Positions 1 through 12,740 of a DNA stretch of 64,000 nt are shown here, piece after piece (position 1 is the stretch's first letter; each line of letters starts with the position of its first letter). A model generated the notes under the pieces. The model worked only from the letters and a program-made list of their open reading frames with translations. It was not told where the DNA came from and ran no database searches. Source of the stretch: Sipunculus nudus (lineage: Eukaryota; Annelida; Sipuncula; Golfingiida; Sipunculidae); the NCBI GenBank assembly GCA_026874595.1, contig CM049313.1:25664008-25728007 (forward strand), read 5' to 3'. The position numbers and the translations under genes are program-made.

Positions 1-225
1 ATTGACAAGCAGCCCACTTTGGACACTGGAGGTCATTTAGTGCAGCTCTATCTGCTTACCTGATTTGTAATGGGTCACTATGGGGGCAGGGGCCACAGTC
101 ATACAGTTATTCCATATCACACCTCCACAAAGTGTAATGCAAATATTGTTGTTAGAAATGTATTTTCCTCAATTGTAAAGCTGTTTCCACTCCATTGTTC
201 AAAACTGTTCTATTTGAAGGAATAA
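1..225 (+). repeat. Pearl-like element (family P), middle segment, interrupted
   Basis: The segment with TACAGTTATTCC, AAGTGTAATGCA and TGTTTCCACTCCA matches, in the same order, the central part of the complete family-P copy at about 4840-5010 and copies near 32.9, 40.1 and 61.9 kb. The match stops at about 225, where a TGTATCCCC end begins. It resumes at about 3515 (TTTTAAAG, CTTTTAAAT), so this looks like one old element split by later insertions. No coding sequence is seen. Confidence 0.55.
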
Positions 226-2060
226 TTGTATCCCCATACAAAGTCGAGGATACTATGTTTTCATGCCGCGCCGCCGCCGAATATAAATCTTGTTGGCGCA
301 ATAACTCAAAAAATATTTCACAGATCTTTACCAAACTTGGTATATGTATAGATATGGGTGAGAGGACGACGCCTTTTTAAAAATGAAGTCATGACCTTTA
401 CTAGTGGAGTGTCCTTGACCTTGAATAGGTCCAATTTTGGGGAAAATCTCACAAATTCTTCAATATCTCAAGAAATCTTGCATGGATTGATCCAAAAATG
501 AAGTTGATCAAAGATCATGGGTTGTCATGTTCAGAAACTGGTGGCACCACCTATTATTCTTATCTTGTTTTCCTGCCTTTGAATACCCCCAAAATTGCCA
601 CTTGACAGTACTGTGAGCATTATAAGTCAAAAACTAATGGACATATTTCTTTCATATTATGCATATGCATAGACATGGGTTATGGGATGATGTATATTGA
701 AATTGGGGTCATGACCTTTCCTATGAGAGTGGCTTTGACTTTGAATATTGCCGTATATGGTGAAAATTACACAAAATCATTAATATCTCAAAAAGGGATG
801 CATGGATTAGTCCTAAAATCAACTTGATCGAAGATCTTGGATAGTATTGTCATGTACCAGAAACAGGTGGCGCCACCTGTTATTCTTTTACTTGTTTCCA
901 TGCCGTTTAATACCCCATCATTGCCACTTAACAGTTTTGTGAGCATTATAAGTAAAAAACTAATATACATATTTCTTTCATATTATGCATTTACGTAGAC
1001 ATGGGTTTTGGGATGATGTATATATATATTTGAGTCAAGACTTTTCCTATGAAAGTGGCCTTGACCTTGAATATTGCCATATATGGGGAAAATCACACAA
1101 AATCATTATTATCTCAATAAGGGATGTATGGATTGGTCCAAAAATCAACTTGACTGAAAATCTTGGATAGTGTTACCATGTACTGGAAACTGGTAGTGCC
1201 ACCTGTTATTCTTTTACCTGTTTTCGTGCTGTTTAATACCCCATCATTGCCATTTGACAGTACTGTGAGCATTATAAGTAAAAAACTAATATACATATTT
1301 CTTTCATATTATGCATATACGTAGACATGGGTTATGGGATGATGTATATATATATTGGGGTCAAGACCTTTAATATGAGAGTGGCCTTGACCTTGAATAT
1401 TGCCATATATGGGGAAAATCACACAAAATCATTATTATCTCAATAAGGGATGTATGGATTGGTCCAAAAATCAACTTGACTGAAAATCTTGGATAGTTTT
1501 ACCATATACTGGAAACTGGTTGCTCCACCTGTTATTCTTTCAATTGTTTTCGTGCTGTTTAATACCCCATCATTGCCACTTGACAGTACTGTGAGCATTT
1601 TAAGTCAAACACTAATGGACATATGTCTTTCATATTATGCATATGCATAGACATGGGTTATGGGATGATGTATATTGAAATTGGGGTCATGGCCTTTCCT
1701 TTGAGAGTGGCCTTGACTTTGGATATTGCCGTATATGGTGAAAATTACACAAAATCATTAATATCTCAAAAAGGGATGCATGGATTAGTCCTAAAATCAA
1801 CTTGACCGAAAATCTTGGATAGTATTGTCATGTACCAGAAACAGGTGGTGCCACCTGTTATTCTTTTACTTGTTTTCGTGCCGTTTAATACCCCATCATT
1901 GCCACTTAACAGTACTGTGAGCATCATAAGTAAAAAACTAATGGACATATTTCCTTCATATTATGCATATACATAGACATGGGTTAGGGGATGATGTATA
2001 TTGAAATTGGGGTCATGACCCTTTCTATGAGAGTGACCTTTTCTATGAGAGTGGTCTGAT
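226..2060 (+). mobile_element. Helentron-like element (family H2) with 326-bp tandem array
   Basis: It starts TGTATCCCC followed by a partly complementary GAGGATACTATG, so the 5' end can fold, and then a GC-rich CCGCCGCCGCC stretch. Five direct units follow. The landmark GGGATGYATGGATT recurs at 795, 1121, 1447 and 1773, giving a 326-bp period, with a diverged first unit near 480. Units include the core GGTGGCGCCACC or its decayed forms. No 3' hairpin is recognisable; the LINE follows directly, so the 3' end is probably lost. The short minus-strand ORFs repeated in each unit are by-products of the array. Confidence 0.6.
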
Positions 2061-2099
2061 ATTAATTGTAGCTGAAGATTGGGGGCCTATTCTTAAAGG

Positions 2100-3520
2100 G
2101 GGGGGGGGTTAATTGTCTGGGGATACTATGGCACCAGCAATGCCAAGAAATATCTACTTGATAATGCCATGCCTGCTCAAAGTATATAACGATCTTCTCT
2201 GTGCTATGGACTCCCAACAAGTATCCATTCTCATACTATTGGATTTATCTGCTGCCTTTGATGTAGTGGATCATCAGCTCCTGTTACAACGGTTGTCCAC
2301 CAGGCTTGGAATAAGTGGAGATGCCTTGCAATGGATCAGGTCATACCTGTGCAATCGAAGTCAGTGTATCAGTGTTGCAGGTCATAAGTCTTCTCCAACT
2401 GAGATCACCTACGGTGTTCCACAAGGTTCTGTGCTGGGGCCACTGTTTTTTACAATTTACACATTACCACTTGGTGAATTAGTACGACAGCATGGAATGG
2501 ATTATCATTTTTATGCTGATGACAGTCAAATTTATGTATCATTTAAACCAGAATCAAAGGTTCCTATTTCTACCATTGAAACATGCTTGCATGACATAGG
2601 TGTTTGGATGTGTCAGAATCTGCTTAAACTCAATGCTGATAAAACTGAGGTTTTGATTATCGGTACAAACCAGCAAAGGTAAAAAATTCAGTTGAAAACT
2701 CTTAACATATTTGACTCTGTAGTTGTGCCAACAAACTGTGCTAGGAACCTGGGGGTTGTTTTTGACCAAGGGCTTTGCCTTGATAAGCATGTAAATAATA
2801 TTTGTAGTTTGGCTTTTTACCACCTGCGTAATATAGCTAGGATAAAGGGTTTCCTAACTCAAGATTCACAAATTACATTAATTCATGCGTTCATCAGTTC
2901 AAGGATTGACTGTTCCAACTCTTTGCTATGTGGTCTTCCTAGCAAGTTACTGGACCGGCTTCAGAGAGTGCAGAATGCAGCTGCTAGGCTTGTAACTGGT
3001 GCCAAGAAGCGCGACCACATTACACCTATACTTAAAGAACTCCATTGGCTCCCGGTGCGACAGCGCATTGATTTTAAAATTTTATTATTAGTATACAAAG
3101 CCATAAATGGTCAATCTCCTATTTACATTAGGAACCTCTTAACTTTTTATGTTCCAGTCAGGCAGCTTAGGTCATCTGACCAAGGGCTTTTAGTGATTCC
3201 TAAAGCACGAGGTGAGATGTGTCGTTCGAGAGCTTTCTCAGCTGTGGCACCAAGGTTGTGGAATGAACTTCCGCACTCAATCAGAGCTTCACCATCTTTA
3301 GCTTCTTTTAAAAGAAATCTTAAAACTTACCTTTTTATATTAGCTTTTGGTAGTTCTTAGGAATTAGGGTTTAACTTTTAGGAATCTTTGTTTTAGTAGG
3401 AATCTACATTTTATTTTTTAGAAAAACTGTGCTTTGTGTCTTGTAAAGCGCCTTTGATAACTATTTTGTTGAATTAGCGCTATATAAATTAAATATATTA
3501 TTATTATTTATTATTATAAT
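2100..3520 (+). mobile_element. 5'-truncated CR1/L2-like non-LTR retrotransposon
   Basis: This holds the reverse transcriptase C-terminal two-thirds (separate entry), a short 3' UTR with GCGCTATATAAATTAAAT, and an ATT/TTATTA-rich tail ending near 3520. The tail of a CGC-TATATAAAT box followed by ATT repeats is usual for L2/CR1-group LINEs rather than poly(A)-tailed ones. There is no endonuclease domain and no 5' UTR, so it is a 5'-truncated copy. It lies against the 3' side of the 326-bp array. Confidence 0.75.
2113..3360 (+). pseudogene. LINE reverse transcriptase fragment with in-frame stop
   Basis: One frame encodes the RT palm and thumb of a non-LTR retrotransposon. Visible in order: LLDLSAAFDVVDH (palm motif A, residues about 43-55), GVPQGSVLGPLFF (about 98-110), the catalytic YADD box (134-137, bases 2512-2523), and KLNADKTEVLIIG. 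A TAA at 2680-2682 interrupts the frame. The same frame then continues with NLGVVFD, LQRVQNAAARLVTG, LHWLPVRQRIDFK and LWNELPHSIR, the conserved C-terminal region of CR1/L2/Jockey-group ORF2. The stop at 3358-3360 is at the expected end. The first dozen or so residues do not look like RT and probably come from the adjoining repeat. The copy cannot make full-length protein. Confidence 0.9.
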
Positions 3521-3980
3521 GTAAGATTTTTAAAGTAATCAAATTCCTTTTAAATACTTTGACAAATAAATATATAATTATTTACCCACAGGAAGCATAA
3601 TTTTATAATATAGGAGATAAATTATGGAGAATAAAGGTGCAATTTAAAAATGTAGATTCTGAATCAAATTTATTTATAGATATTTATTTTTTTGCAAATA
3701 TATAAAATATATATATATATTTGTGTTAAAAATACATGTGTATGGTTAATGTGTTGTTATCTGACAAAATAATAGGTAAATGATGATGCAATTTAGAATA
3801 GTGAATAAACTTATATATTCAGATATATATGTAATATTGCAAATGTATAAATTTCATAAACTAAAAAAAATTTGATGTAACGAAGAGAGTGAGGATTTTA
3901 TGCAAACATTTGTTTATTATTTTCCTGCCTAAGCAGAATGAAAAAGAGTGATTAACTTTGTTTGTTCATCTCTCCATTTT
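3521..3980 (+). repeat. Family P element, right part (AT-rich)
   Basis: Bases from TTTTTAAAG onwards follow the order of the intact copy at about 5040-5460: CTTTTAAAT, an AT-rich centre, TAGATATTTATT, then TTTCCTGCCTAAGCAGAATG. This is the far side of the element broken at 225. No gene is seen. Confidence 0.5.
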
Positions 3981-5881
3981 TAGCTCAGCTGACTATAAGT
4001 CATCTGAGCTATAGTCGTGGTCCATTGTCCGTCGTCCGTCCGTCTGTCCGTCCGTCCGTAGATGTGGCACGTTTTGAAACCGTAAGACTTAGGAATCCAA
4101 AATTCAGCATAATGTTAGATGTCCCCAAGATCTCCTACCAAGCCGAAAACTGGGTCTTTGCGACTTCGTTCCTTTGAGAAATTAAGGAAAAACCTCATAT
4201 TTTTATTAAAAACCTATTTTCACTCTTCAGGACTGCCTAATATCAAAACCACTCATCTGTTTTTCCTCATATTTACCATAAATATTCTTCTATATAGTTC
4301 CTATGTACATGCCAGAAATTAAGTCTGTTAAGTATAAATTCTTTAAGTTATGGGCCTGAACATAATAGACTTTGTAAAAAATCAGGAAAAATATTTACTC
4401 ACTTAACATGAAAAATTTTGAAACTAGAGTCTATTTTCTCAAGTTTTTAACTATGTTTAATTAAGATTTAATTGTTTACCCAAAATTAGATCTGAATTTT
4501 GTAAATTTTTTAAGTTATTAGCATAAAAATAAAATCAGTACCTTAAATTTAGCCCAACTTTGACCATGGCACGTTTTTCTCCTGTATGTACCATTGATTT
4601 AATTTTCACAGCATGTAAACATAAATATTTAATTTGTTTAAATCTGAAATTTGAAAATAAAAGCTTGAAAATTAAGCTAGTCATTGATTTTTTTTCTTGA
4701 GGCTCTACTGTAGTCATTTGCTTTGATAACAGATTACAGATGCAGGGTCCAACTCCAGGTCACTGGAAGTCGGGCTATGCCAAGGTTTCTGATTTGTTAC
4801 AGTCACTGGGGGAGACCCCCTGCTGTGTCAGGTGTACAGTTATTCTAATATCACCACCCTAAACCCCCCCCCCCCCCCCCCCCCCCCCCCGGGCAAACCC
4901 AACCCACTAAGTGTAATGCAGTAATTGTTATTGTTTTCACTGTATTTCCTTAATTGTAACACTGTTTCCACTCCAATATACAAAAACTTTCCTTAAAAAA
5001 GTAATTCAAGTGTAATCCAGAAGATGCCATGTTGTGTTAATGTAGCATTTTTAAAGAAATTAATTTTCTTTTAAATGATTTTAACAGATATAATTGAACC
5101 CATCAGTATGCTTAAATTTATAAAATATGAAGCACATTATGGATAAATAAAGACACAATTGAAAATTGTGAAATCTAAATCAAGTATTATTTTTAGATAT
5201 TTATTGTTTTGCAGATTTAAAAGATATATTTTTGTGGTAAAAAATAAACATTTGTATGCATGGTGTGGTGTTATATGACAAGATTGAGATTTATGATGAT
5301 GCAATTGAGAATTATGAATCAACTTTTATATTCAGATGTATCTGTTTTATTGGAAATGTATAGAAATATAAACTTAAATTAAAAAAAAATTGATGTGATG
5401 AAAAAATTAGGATTTAATACAAACCTTTGTTCATTATTTTCCTGCCACAGCAGAATTTGAGATCAGGCTTTGTTTGCCCTGTTTTATGTTGTTAATTAGT
5501 TATATTTTATCTGTATACATTTCATAAAAAATACATATAATTAATAATATATTATACAAAAAAAATATTCAATTAAACAAATTTGTAAACTACTGAAATG
5601 TCAACAGTTAATCAAAAAGCCAACTGATGATCATGGTAATAGTACAGATCATTTGTTCACAAACTGCTCACATGCTTCAGTTTCAACATTAGGAAACACA
5701 TTATCAGGTCACAAAATATTATATGGAACAATTTCTTGCTCATCAATACAAACCAATCATATAAACCAACCATGGCCTTTATTACCTCTTCCTCTTACAC
5801 TTGATCTCCATTTGATCTTATTTTAGATTTTTACCTTCAAGGTCAACTTCAGCTGAGCACAGTGACCCATAGGTCCCTTGT
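3981..5881 (+). mobile_element. Pearl-like Helentron-type element (family P), complete copy
   Basis: The 5' end TAGCTCAGCTGACT is followed after ATA by AGTCATCTGAGCT, giving a 12-bp stem with one mismatch. It is followed by a CCGT-rich microsatellite (about 4027-4060). The 3' end has TCAGCTGAG, the inverse of the 5' tip, then the imperfect palindrome TGACCCATAGGTCC, and ends CCTTGT. This layout (5' tip repeated inverted just inside a 3' hairpin, no terminal duplication) is that of Helentron-type non-autonomous elements. A C27 tract lies at 4864-4890. No coding capacity is seen. Family boundaries rest on comparison with the other copies in this window. Confidence 0.7.
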
Positions 5882-7155
5882 TTGTTTTAAATTTAATAAT
5901 TATGAATAAACTTTTCCTCTTGTAAGCAATTGTGCCTTAAATTTCATCTCCTGTATTTATATGCAGAGGTGTTGTAACTCCCACCATTAACCCCCCCCCT
6001 CCCCCCTTCCATTGAGCCTTTGCACCTGTGGACTGGCCCATTAGTTTTATAGCAACTGTATCAGGATTTATTTTTTAAAAATTAGTGTAATAAAAAATTA
6101 GGATCTGATTAAAGCATATATTATATTTTTGCCTCTGATGAATGGGAAAGAAAAGTAATCAGCTCTGTCCATTTCTGTGTAACAGTTAATGTAAAATAAT
6201 TATGAATTAATTTGTTTTCTCTCTCTCTCTCTCTCTTTCTCTCTCCTTTTCCTTCTCCCTCTCTCCCTCCACCCTCCTCCTCCCCAACCCTTCCAAATGA
6301 CAGGCTCCATAAACAAGATGAATATTATATTTACATATTTTCATATTTTTTCAAAACTATTCCTCTGTATATTTCCTTTGTACAGGTACATCCCCCCCCC
6401 TCCCATTCCCTCCTCTGTCTCTCTCTCCATCCCACACTGAGAGGTTCAGTAAACAAAATTAATCTTATAATTTCATATTTTTTTTTGGTACTGTTGATAA
6501 ATTTTGTATTTTTTTTTATTACAAAATAATTTTCAGGTCTTGCTACATGTTCAGTAAGTCAATCCCATGCTCTACATATTGCAAATTTATATTTTTTTTA
6601 TTATTATTTTTTTTAATGTGATAAACTTTAGATTCTGATAAATACTAGTTGACACATTTTAAGGTTAAATAATGGCAATAAGACACTTATAGTTAGGGCT
6701 TGGTATTGGTCAGCCTAATTTGGTACAATAGGTATTGTGATACTCTCAATTCGATACCACATACGTATCAATGATATGCTCCATTTTTCTTTGTATATCA
6801 TTTTGTGCCATACAGCTTTTATTCTCAACAAACAAGGCTCATGTCATGCAGTAATTTTCCCCTTGTATCCTTTACACAAGCCAGCTTGTCATTGCAGCCC
6901 TGACATGGGTATGCACATTTCTTTTCCAGTCAATCATATGGCAAAGTATTTGTCTTGAGTCTTAACAGCCATAATAAAAAATATAAATTGGTTATATCAT
7001 AAGTTTAAACTAGTTAAGGTTAAACTAGTTAGATTTGTATTCTTATTGATTAGCAGTCTTTGTTTTTTCCTCGATATGACCAATACAGTATGCAAAGCAT
7101 ATCTGTAACCATATTGACATAGCATATAGATTCATATTGATTTATCGGTATATTG
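5882..7155. other. AT-rich repeat-derived DNA, no gene
   Basis: This holds short pyrimidine tracts (CT-rich 6212-6290, C-rich near 5992 and 6394) and T-rich stretches. Open frames are short and show no protein features. It precedes the LTR element and probably belongs to another family-P copy whose 3' end is at about 10928. Confidence 0.5.
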
Positions 7156-7159
7156 ATAC
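7156..7159. repeat. Target-site duplication ATAC (left)
   Basis: ATAC lies directly before TGTCAGG of the left LTR and is repeated as ATAC at 10619-10622 directly after the right LTR. Confidence 0.8.
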
Positions 7160-8005
7160 TGTCAGGGGTTGCCGACTCGCAGGTTCTCTCGTCAAACTCG
7201 AACTCAAGGCAGACGTTAAGACGATGTTTAATCAATATATATCAAAGTCGTACAGGTTTGCACCATGCACATACATTAAAAATATATTGAAACAGCAGGC
7301 TACTGGAGACTCGAGACTTGACACCTCCGACTTGACACTTGACACCGACCCTTTTTCAATGCCATCCCAGTATACTTATACGTTCTAGAGGCGTGAGTGA
7401 GGACCTTAACGAAACAAGGGCTACAAGGCTGATGCTGGTATCGTTATCTGTCCACTTCAGAGTAAATGTGTGTTTCCTGTCTGCTCTTAAAATGCCTATT
7501 AAGCAAAGACTATTATAAGCTCAACAATAAATAATACCTTGCTAGAAAGCTCACACAACACTTTATCAGTAATACTAATTGTGACGTATTCACGAATTAT
7601 AATTAACTTGTAATGTGAAATAAACTTAGATTATACTAAGTGGATCTTAATTTATCAACTGAGAAATGATTAATAACTGGAAAATTAAATAAAGTAAGGT
7701 ATCATGGCATATATGTACATACAGAGAACAAAGAGGCCCACCTGATACTCTATTATTCTAAGAAATAAAATAAGGACTTGGTTGCTAATGAAAAATATAA
7801 TTTAACAGAAAACACTCTATCTCTCTCTATATATATATCCATATGGGATCTTGAGCAGGGGTCGAGGGGACGCCATCAGCCTCATCGCGCAGACGCTGGG
7901 CTGGGTGGCCCCTTACGCAATCAGACCGGAGAGACCAGAACTAATAGTTAACGGCTGGACATCAGTGTACGCCTAGACATATGTATAAGTGTGTACTCTG
8001 TAACA
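7160..8005 (-). repeat. LTR (left on + strand; 3' LTR of the element)
   Basis: TG...CA bounded and nearly identical to 9772-10618. It contains a short CTCTCT/TATATA run at about 7816-7838, the main length difference from its partner. Confidence 0.9.
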
Positions 8006-9771
8006 TACCTAACCCCTTTAGTGTGACCGTCCTCGGCACACTAATCAAAAATACTAGTCAGCTTAGGTGTATTAGAAACACCTGTTCTATCTTCATGGGA
8101 CATCGGATCATTTATAAATAAATTATCTGAATAACTTAAATGTAGAATTAAGCACAACCACAGTGAAACTAAAAGCCCATTACATAGGATAGAAATTATC
8201 CCTGGAAAAGCAGGAAGCATGCACAAAATATCCATATCTAAAATTGACATAGCTTATAAATACAAATATCACCTTATCAGCAAATATTTAGCCCTTTAGC
8301 ATTAATATATGTCCTGACTGGGTACTATACTGTAAATTATTCAGTACTCTATATTAAAACTTTAGAATCTTTGAAATGTGAAATATTGTTAACCTGTCTT
8401 AACATAAAATCAAACAATCAAAATATACAGAGGCACCCTATACAAGCAATATAGTCGTGTGTCTGAAGTCTGATCTAGCGAAACAGCTGTGGATAATCCT
8501 AGCCTCCTGCAAGCACTAAAGATTACAACTGAATTACATCTAACATCAAACTCTGAAGACAACATAGTAACCTTCATTCCAAAACGCCTATCAAATGCAC
8601 AGTTCAACCTATATCCATTAAATATATCCTATCCATCACAACTGTTTATACTGACCAACCAGGTTCATATAGGCCCTCTTTTTCACAAGAACTGTTAATA
8701 TGCTCAAAACCAATAAACCATTCAAGTTTATCATAACGATAAAAGTCTATACAACCAACTATATATCCATTATATATCTTAAAAGTATACCAGAAACAAC
8801 GAAATTTAACAAAACCCGACTTAAATTATTAAGCTTAAAACTTTGATAAACAACAAAAGATAGATAAATATTCAGTTCGACGTGCATAATCAATGCTGAA
8901 TCACAAATGAAGTAACCTACTTACACTTGCCTTGCAACGAGAGTAGGAAATATAGATATCGACATGGTCATTCAGGGGGAAAAAAACACGAAGCACAAAA
9001 CATACCTGCCCAAGGCAGAGCAAACATGGCGTCCCAACATATACAATTGATCCATCACTGGCATCTATCTGTACAATGTTGCCCCATGCCGCTACATATC
9101 CACAAAACACAAAACAAAATATACCTGGCCGTCCATAGCCCACAACAAGTCCACAAATTAAATTATGTCCATGTCGATGATCTCACCACTGAAACCTTGG
9201 ATCTTCTGCAAAAACCGGCATGGTCTTGATACCTTCTGCATGGCCCCATGGTGTTAAGTTTCCTGTCTCTACAGCTGGATGGCAGTGCTTTAAAGTTTGT
9301 CTTTCCCGATTCATCAAGGATTGAAAGCACATCGAATCTTCCATTTTGTCGATAGTACATTAATTATCTCAGTCCGATGTTGCGGGTTTTTTTTTTTGGT
9401 TGTCGATCACAGAGGTAATATTAATGTCTCATGAAGTTAAACATAATATTATAAGCCATGATTGCAAGACTGGTTGCCTTGATATATAAAAACGTCCATT
9501 TTGCTTCCATGTCCTTTCTCGTTTTCCATTCAAACTGAGCCGCGAATCTACTTGCACCTTTTGTCTTCATTTTCATTTGATTAACTTCCCCGTATGGTTT
9601 TGATAGTGTCCAGTAAGTGGTGAACTTCCTGAAACTCCTCTCCTCTCTTCTGAACATAGGAAGCACATTCGAGTGATAAGTTCACTAACCTGGACCTTTT
9701 GATTTGATTCGTTCCGTGGCATAGGTCCGTGAAGCGGCGAACTTCTGAAATCCCATCTCTGATCACCAATT
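8006..9771 (-). other. LTR element internal region, no recognisable gag or pol
   Basis: On the minus strand an open frame of about 88 codons (9847-9581) runs from the LTR into the interior, and another of about 81 codons follows (9666-9421). Neither shows a zinc knuckle, the protease DTG box or any RT motif. They may be gag remnants or chance. Putative primer-binding site at 9751-9769; putative polypurine tract at about 8010-8022. Confidence 0.6.
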
Positions 9772-10618
9772 TGTCAGGGGTTGCCGACTCGCAGGTTCTC
9801 TCGTCAAACTCGAACTCAAGGCAGACGTTAAGACGATGTTTAATCAATATATATCAAAGTCGTACAGGTTTGCACCATGCACATACATTAAAAATATATT
9901 GAAACAGCAGGCTACTGGAGACTCGAGACTTGACACCTCCGACTTGACACTTGACACCGACCCTTTTTCAATGCCATCCCAGTATACTTATACGTTCTAG
10001 AGGCGTGAGTGAGGACCTTAACGAAACAAGGGCTACAAGGCTGATGCTGGTATCGTTATCTGTCCACTTCAGAGTAAATGTGTGTTTCCTGTCTGCTCTT
10101 AAAATGCCTATTAAGCAAAGACTATTATAAGCTCAACAATAAATAATACCTTGCTAGAAAGCTCACACAACACTTTATCAGTAATACTAATTGTGACGTA
10201 TTCACGAATTATAATTAACTTGTAATGTGAAATAAACTTAGATTATACTAAGTGGATCTTAATTTATCAACTGAGAAATGATTAATAACTGGAAAATTAA
10301 ATAAAGTAAGGTATCATGGCATATATGTACATACAGAGAACAAAGAGGCCCACCTGATACTCTATTATTCTAAGAAATATAAATAAGGACTTGGTTGCTA
10401 ATGAAAAATATAATTTAACAGAAAACACTCTATCTCTCTATATATATATATCCATATGGGATCTTGAGCAGGGGTCGAGGGGACGCCATCAGCCTCATCG
10501 CGCAGACGCTGGGCTGGGTGGCCCCTTACGCAATCAGACCGGAGAGACCAGAACTAATAGTTAACGGCTGGACATCAGTGTACGCCTAGACATATGTATA
10601 AGTGTGTACTCTGTAACA
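9772..10618 (-). repeat. LTR (right on + strand; 5' LTR of the element)
   Basis: Nearly identical direct copy of 7160-8005, bounded TGTCAGG...GTAACA and followed by the ATAC duplication. Transcription of the element would begin here on the minus strand. Confidence 0.9.
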
Positions 10619-10622
10619 ATAC

Positions 10623-10928
10623 AGTCCTACTTATAGTCATTTACAGTACTGTTCTTTTATGTGTATGATTAATGCAAATTATATCTTAAATATATAGCTG
10701 TAAATTGTGATATGTTCAGTCTTATAAATGATATATTTAAAACCATGATAAGAGGTACTTTTAACCATGATTAAATTGTTTTAAATTTGCATATGGAAAT
10801 GTTTAATTTTCAGAATTATTAATAACCATTGAATATAAAGAAAAGAAAAGAAAAGAAATCAGTATATTTTGCATTTGCTGTAATTTTCTAAAATTCAGTT
10901 GAGCGACGTTACCCCAGGGGTCCCTTGT
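10623..10928 (+). repeat. Family P element, 3' part
   Basis: The AT-rich body ends TTCAGTTGAG, then a hairpin-like TTACCCCAGGGGTCCC, then CTTGT, the family-P 3' terminus. The segment with TTAATGCAA and ATATATAGCTGTAAA is repeated near 62.3 kb. It probably continues the element interrupted by the LTR retrotransposon. Confidence 0.55.
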
Positions 10929-12740
10929 TTTAGATATCTCTCTGACCAGGCATGCTCTGTGTGTTAACAGGAGATGTGTTGGAGTATGGAAGCTTTCAGT
11001 TACAAGGAGTTGGTTGAGCTGAACTTAAAAGCCATGTGCTCATACATGTAATGAACACAGGAGTATACATGATCTTTATGTCCATGCAACACACTAGTAA
11101 TACTACTGGTAGTCTAGTTAGTGACCAGGGTCAACAACCTAACTTGTCAGGGCAGTATATAAGCAGCCATAAGTGATAGAAAAACTCATCACAACTTTTG
11201 CACATGTATATGAATATGTTAAAAAAAAAAACATGACAGAAGCAAAGAGTGGCATGTATTGAAGCTGACCTTATCAGAGAATGGTAATAATATAATTAAT
11301 ATAATTAATGAGAAAGTTTCCTTTTTCATATGCATGCTCTACATAGATTACAAGCAATAGAGACTTAGGGACTTATTGAAGACTTTACTAATACAGATTT
11401 TGTGCACACGGTTTTCTGTTTTAGCCGTTTTGACAATCTGTCCTCTAATTAAGCATTCAGTGGTCAGTTGTGGTCTTACTGTTTGTACTGGTTAAAACAC
11501 ACAAATAAATGATCACAACAATACACCAAACAAAATACCACAGCTGTAAATACATGTACCTTATAAAAAATCCCTACAGGCAGTCCTAGATGAAAAAGAA
11601 GAAGCATACTGCATTCTGTATACCACAAGTCTGGTAAATACAGCTGGTAGAGTGATCCTGAATTGCACACATTCATTATTACCACATGATATACATAAAG
11701 GTCAAGATCCATCGGTATCGTACACACAGTCTGACTTCTTAAATTTCCATGTTGTTTTGAAGGCCTGAATAAATGCATTGGAATGGTGAAATATATATTG
11801 CAAACATTTGTGAAACTTTTCCTGGAAAAAAAAACCTTCCACCTGTACAGGGGGGGGGGGGGGGGAAGGCAGTTCAGGCCTAGTTTCAGCTTGGTGCAAC
11901 ATGCTTGGGAAACTGTATATTTCAAAATGTCAAGCATATGGATGTCTCACATTCTGTACCAACAAGTACCATTTGTGACATGTTTGTGCATTGACTGGAA
12001 TGTGTCATGCCATCAGGAAACAAAAGGTCCATTAAAATCAAATTTCACAAGAAAAAAACATTCATGGATAGCAGAATATATTAGAATACAGAATCTGTCC
12101 ATCCGTCTATCATGTAAAAAAAGTGTATTGGATGCAAAAAAAAATCCTTCCATCAGATTGATTTAATAATAATAACCAGAAATCTGCACTTTATATGTCA
12201 TATAGATCATTAATGTTTAATGGGGCAGTGAGAAATTGAACAACACTTTTAACATACAAAATTTATTTAGTATACACAAAAGTCTAGTGTTTTCATAGTA
12301 ATTTTAGTATTCACCCTGGTGGAGCTTGCCAGGTTGTGATGTCACCAGCTGATCGTTGGCCACTTGTAAGACTGCAGAATTCTAGCCTGAGACAGTCAGG
12401 AGTCTAGGATTCCCTCCTTGCTGGTTGCTTGAGTTGAGGCTTCTTCAACCAGGATGTTAGAGTAGTCATGTTGCTTGTAATAAGATTTCATAGCAAGCTG
12501 AAAACCACTCCAGTTAATAGTGAATTGTAGAAACAACTGTGAAACCAAAACCTTTTGAAGACCTTTAAAGATGTCTTTGAAGTGCAAGTGAGAGCCAGCC
12601 GCAGTTGTGGTCAGCTTTGTTGTTCACACATAGCAGGCTGCTAGTTAGTAATCAGAGTTGCTGTTGTTGAGCAATTCTACAATTTACACATATGTCAAAC
12701 AGCATGTCTGGGTGCAGTCCCATAGCATCATCAAATGTAA
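10929..12740. other. Intergenic or intronic DNA, no gene recognised
   Basis: A run of 16 G lies at 11850-11865 and A-rich runs at 11221-11231. The longest open frame (minus, 11476-11937) has no recognisable motif. Nothing else can be supported. Confidence 0.5.

Larger units (their letters stand above)
7160..10618 (-). mobile_element. Non-autonomous LTR retrotransposon, young insertion
   Basis: Two direct repeats of about 846 bp (7160-8005 and 9772-10618) begin TGTCAGG and end GTAACA, that is TG...CA, and are flanked by ATAC. On the minus strand, the bases after the upstream LTR read AATTGGTGATCAGAGATGGG, a TGG-starting primer-binding-site candidate 3 nt from the LTR. AAAGGGGTTAGG precedes the other LTR as a polypurine tract, so transcription is on the minus strand. 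The internal 1766 bp is too short for gag-pol and shows no protease, RT, integrase or envelope motif. By eye the LTRs differ at only a few positions (an AAAATAAGG/ATAAATAAGG change and a CT/TA microsatellite), suggesting recent insertion. It needs proteins from another element. Confidence 0.9.

Noticed and set aside
11476-11937. 153-codon minus-strand frame
   Set aside because: Low-complexity hydrophobic mix, no motif, no splice or promoter context, and an overlapping poly-G run. Likely chance.
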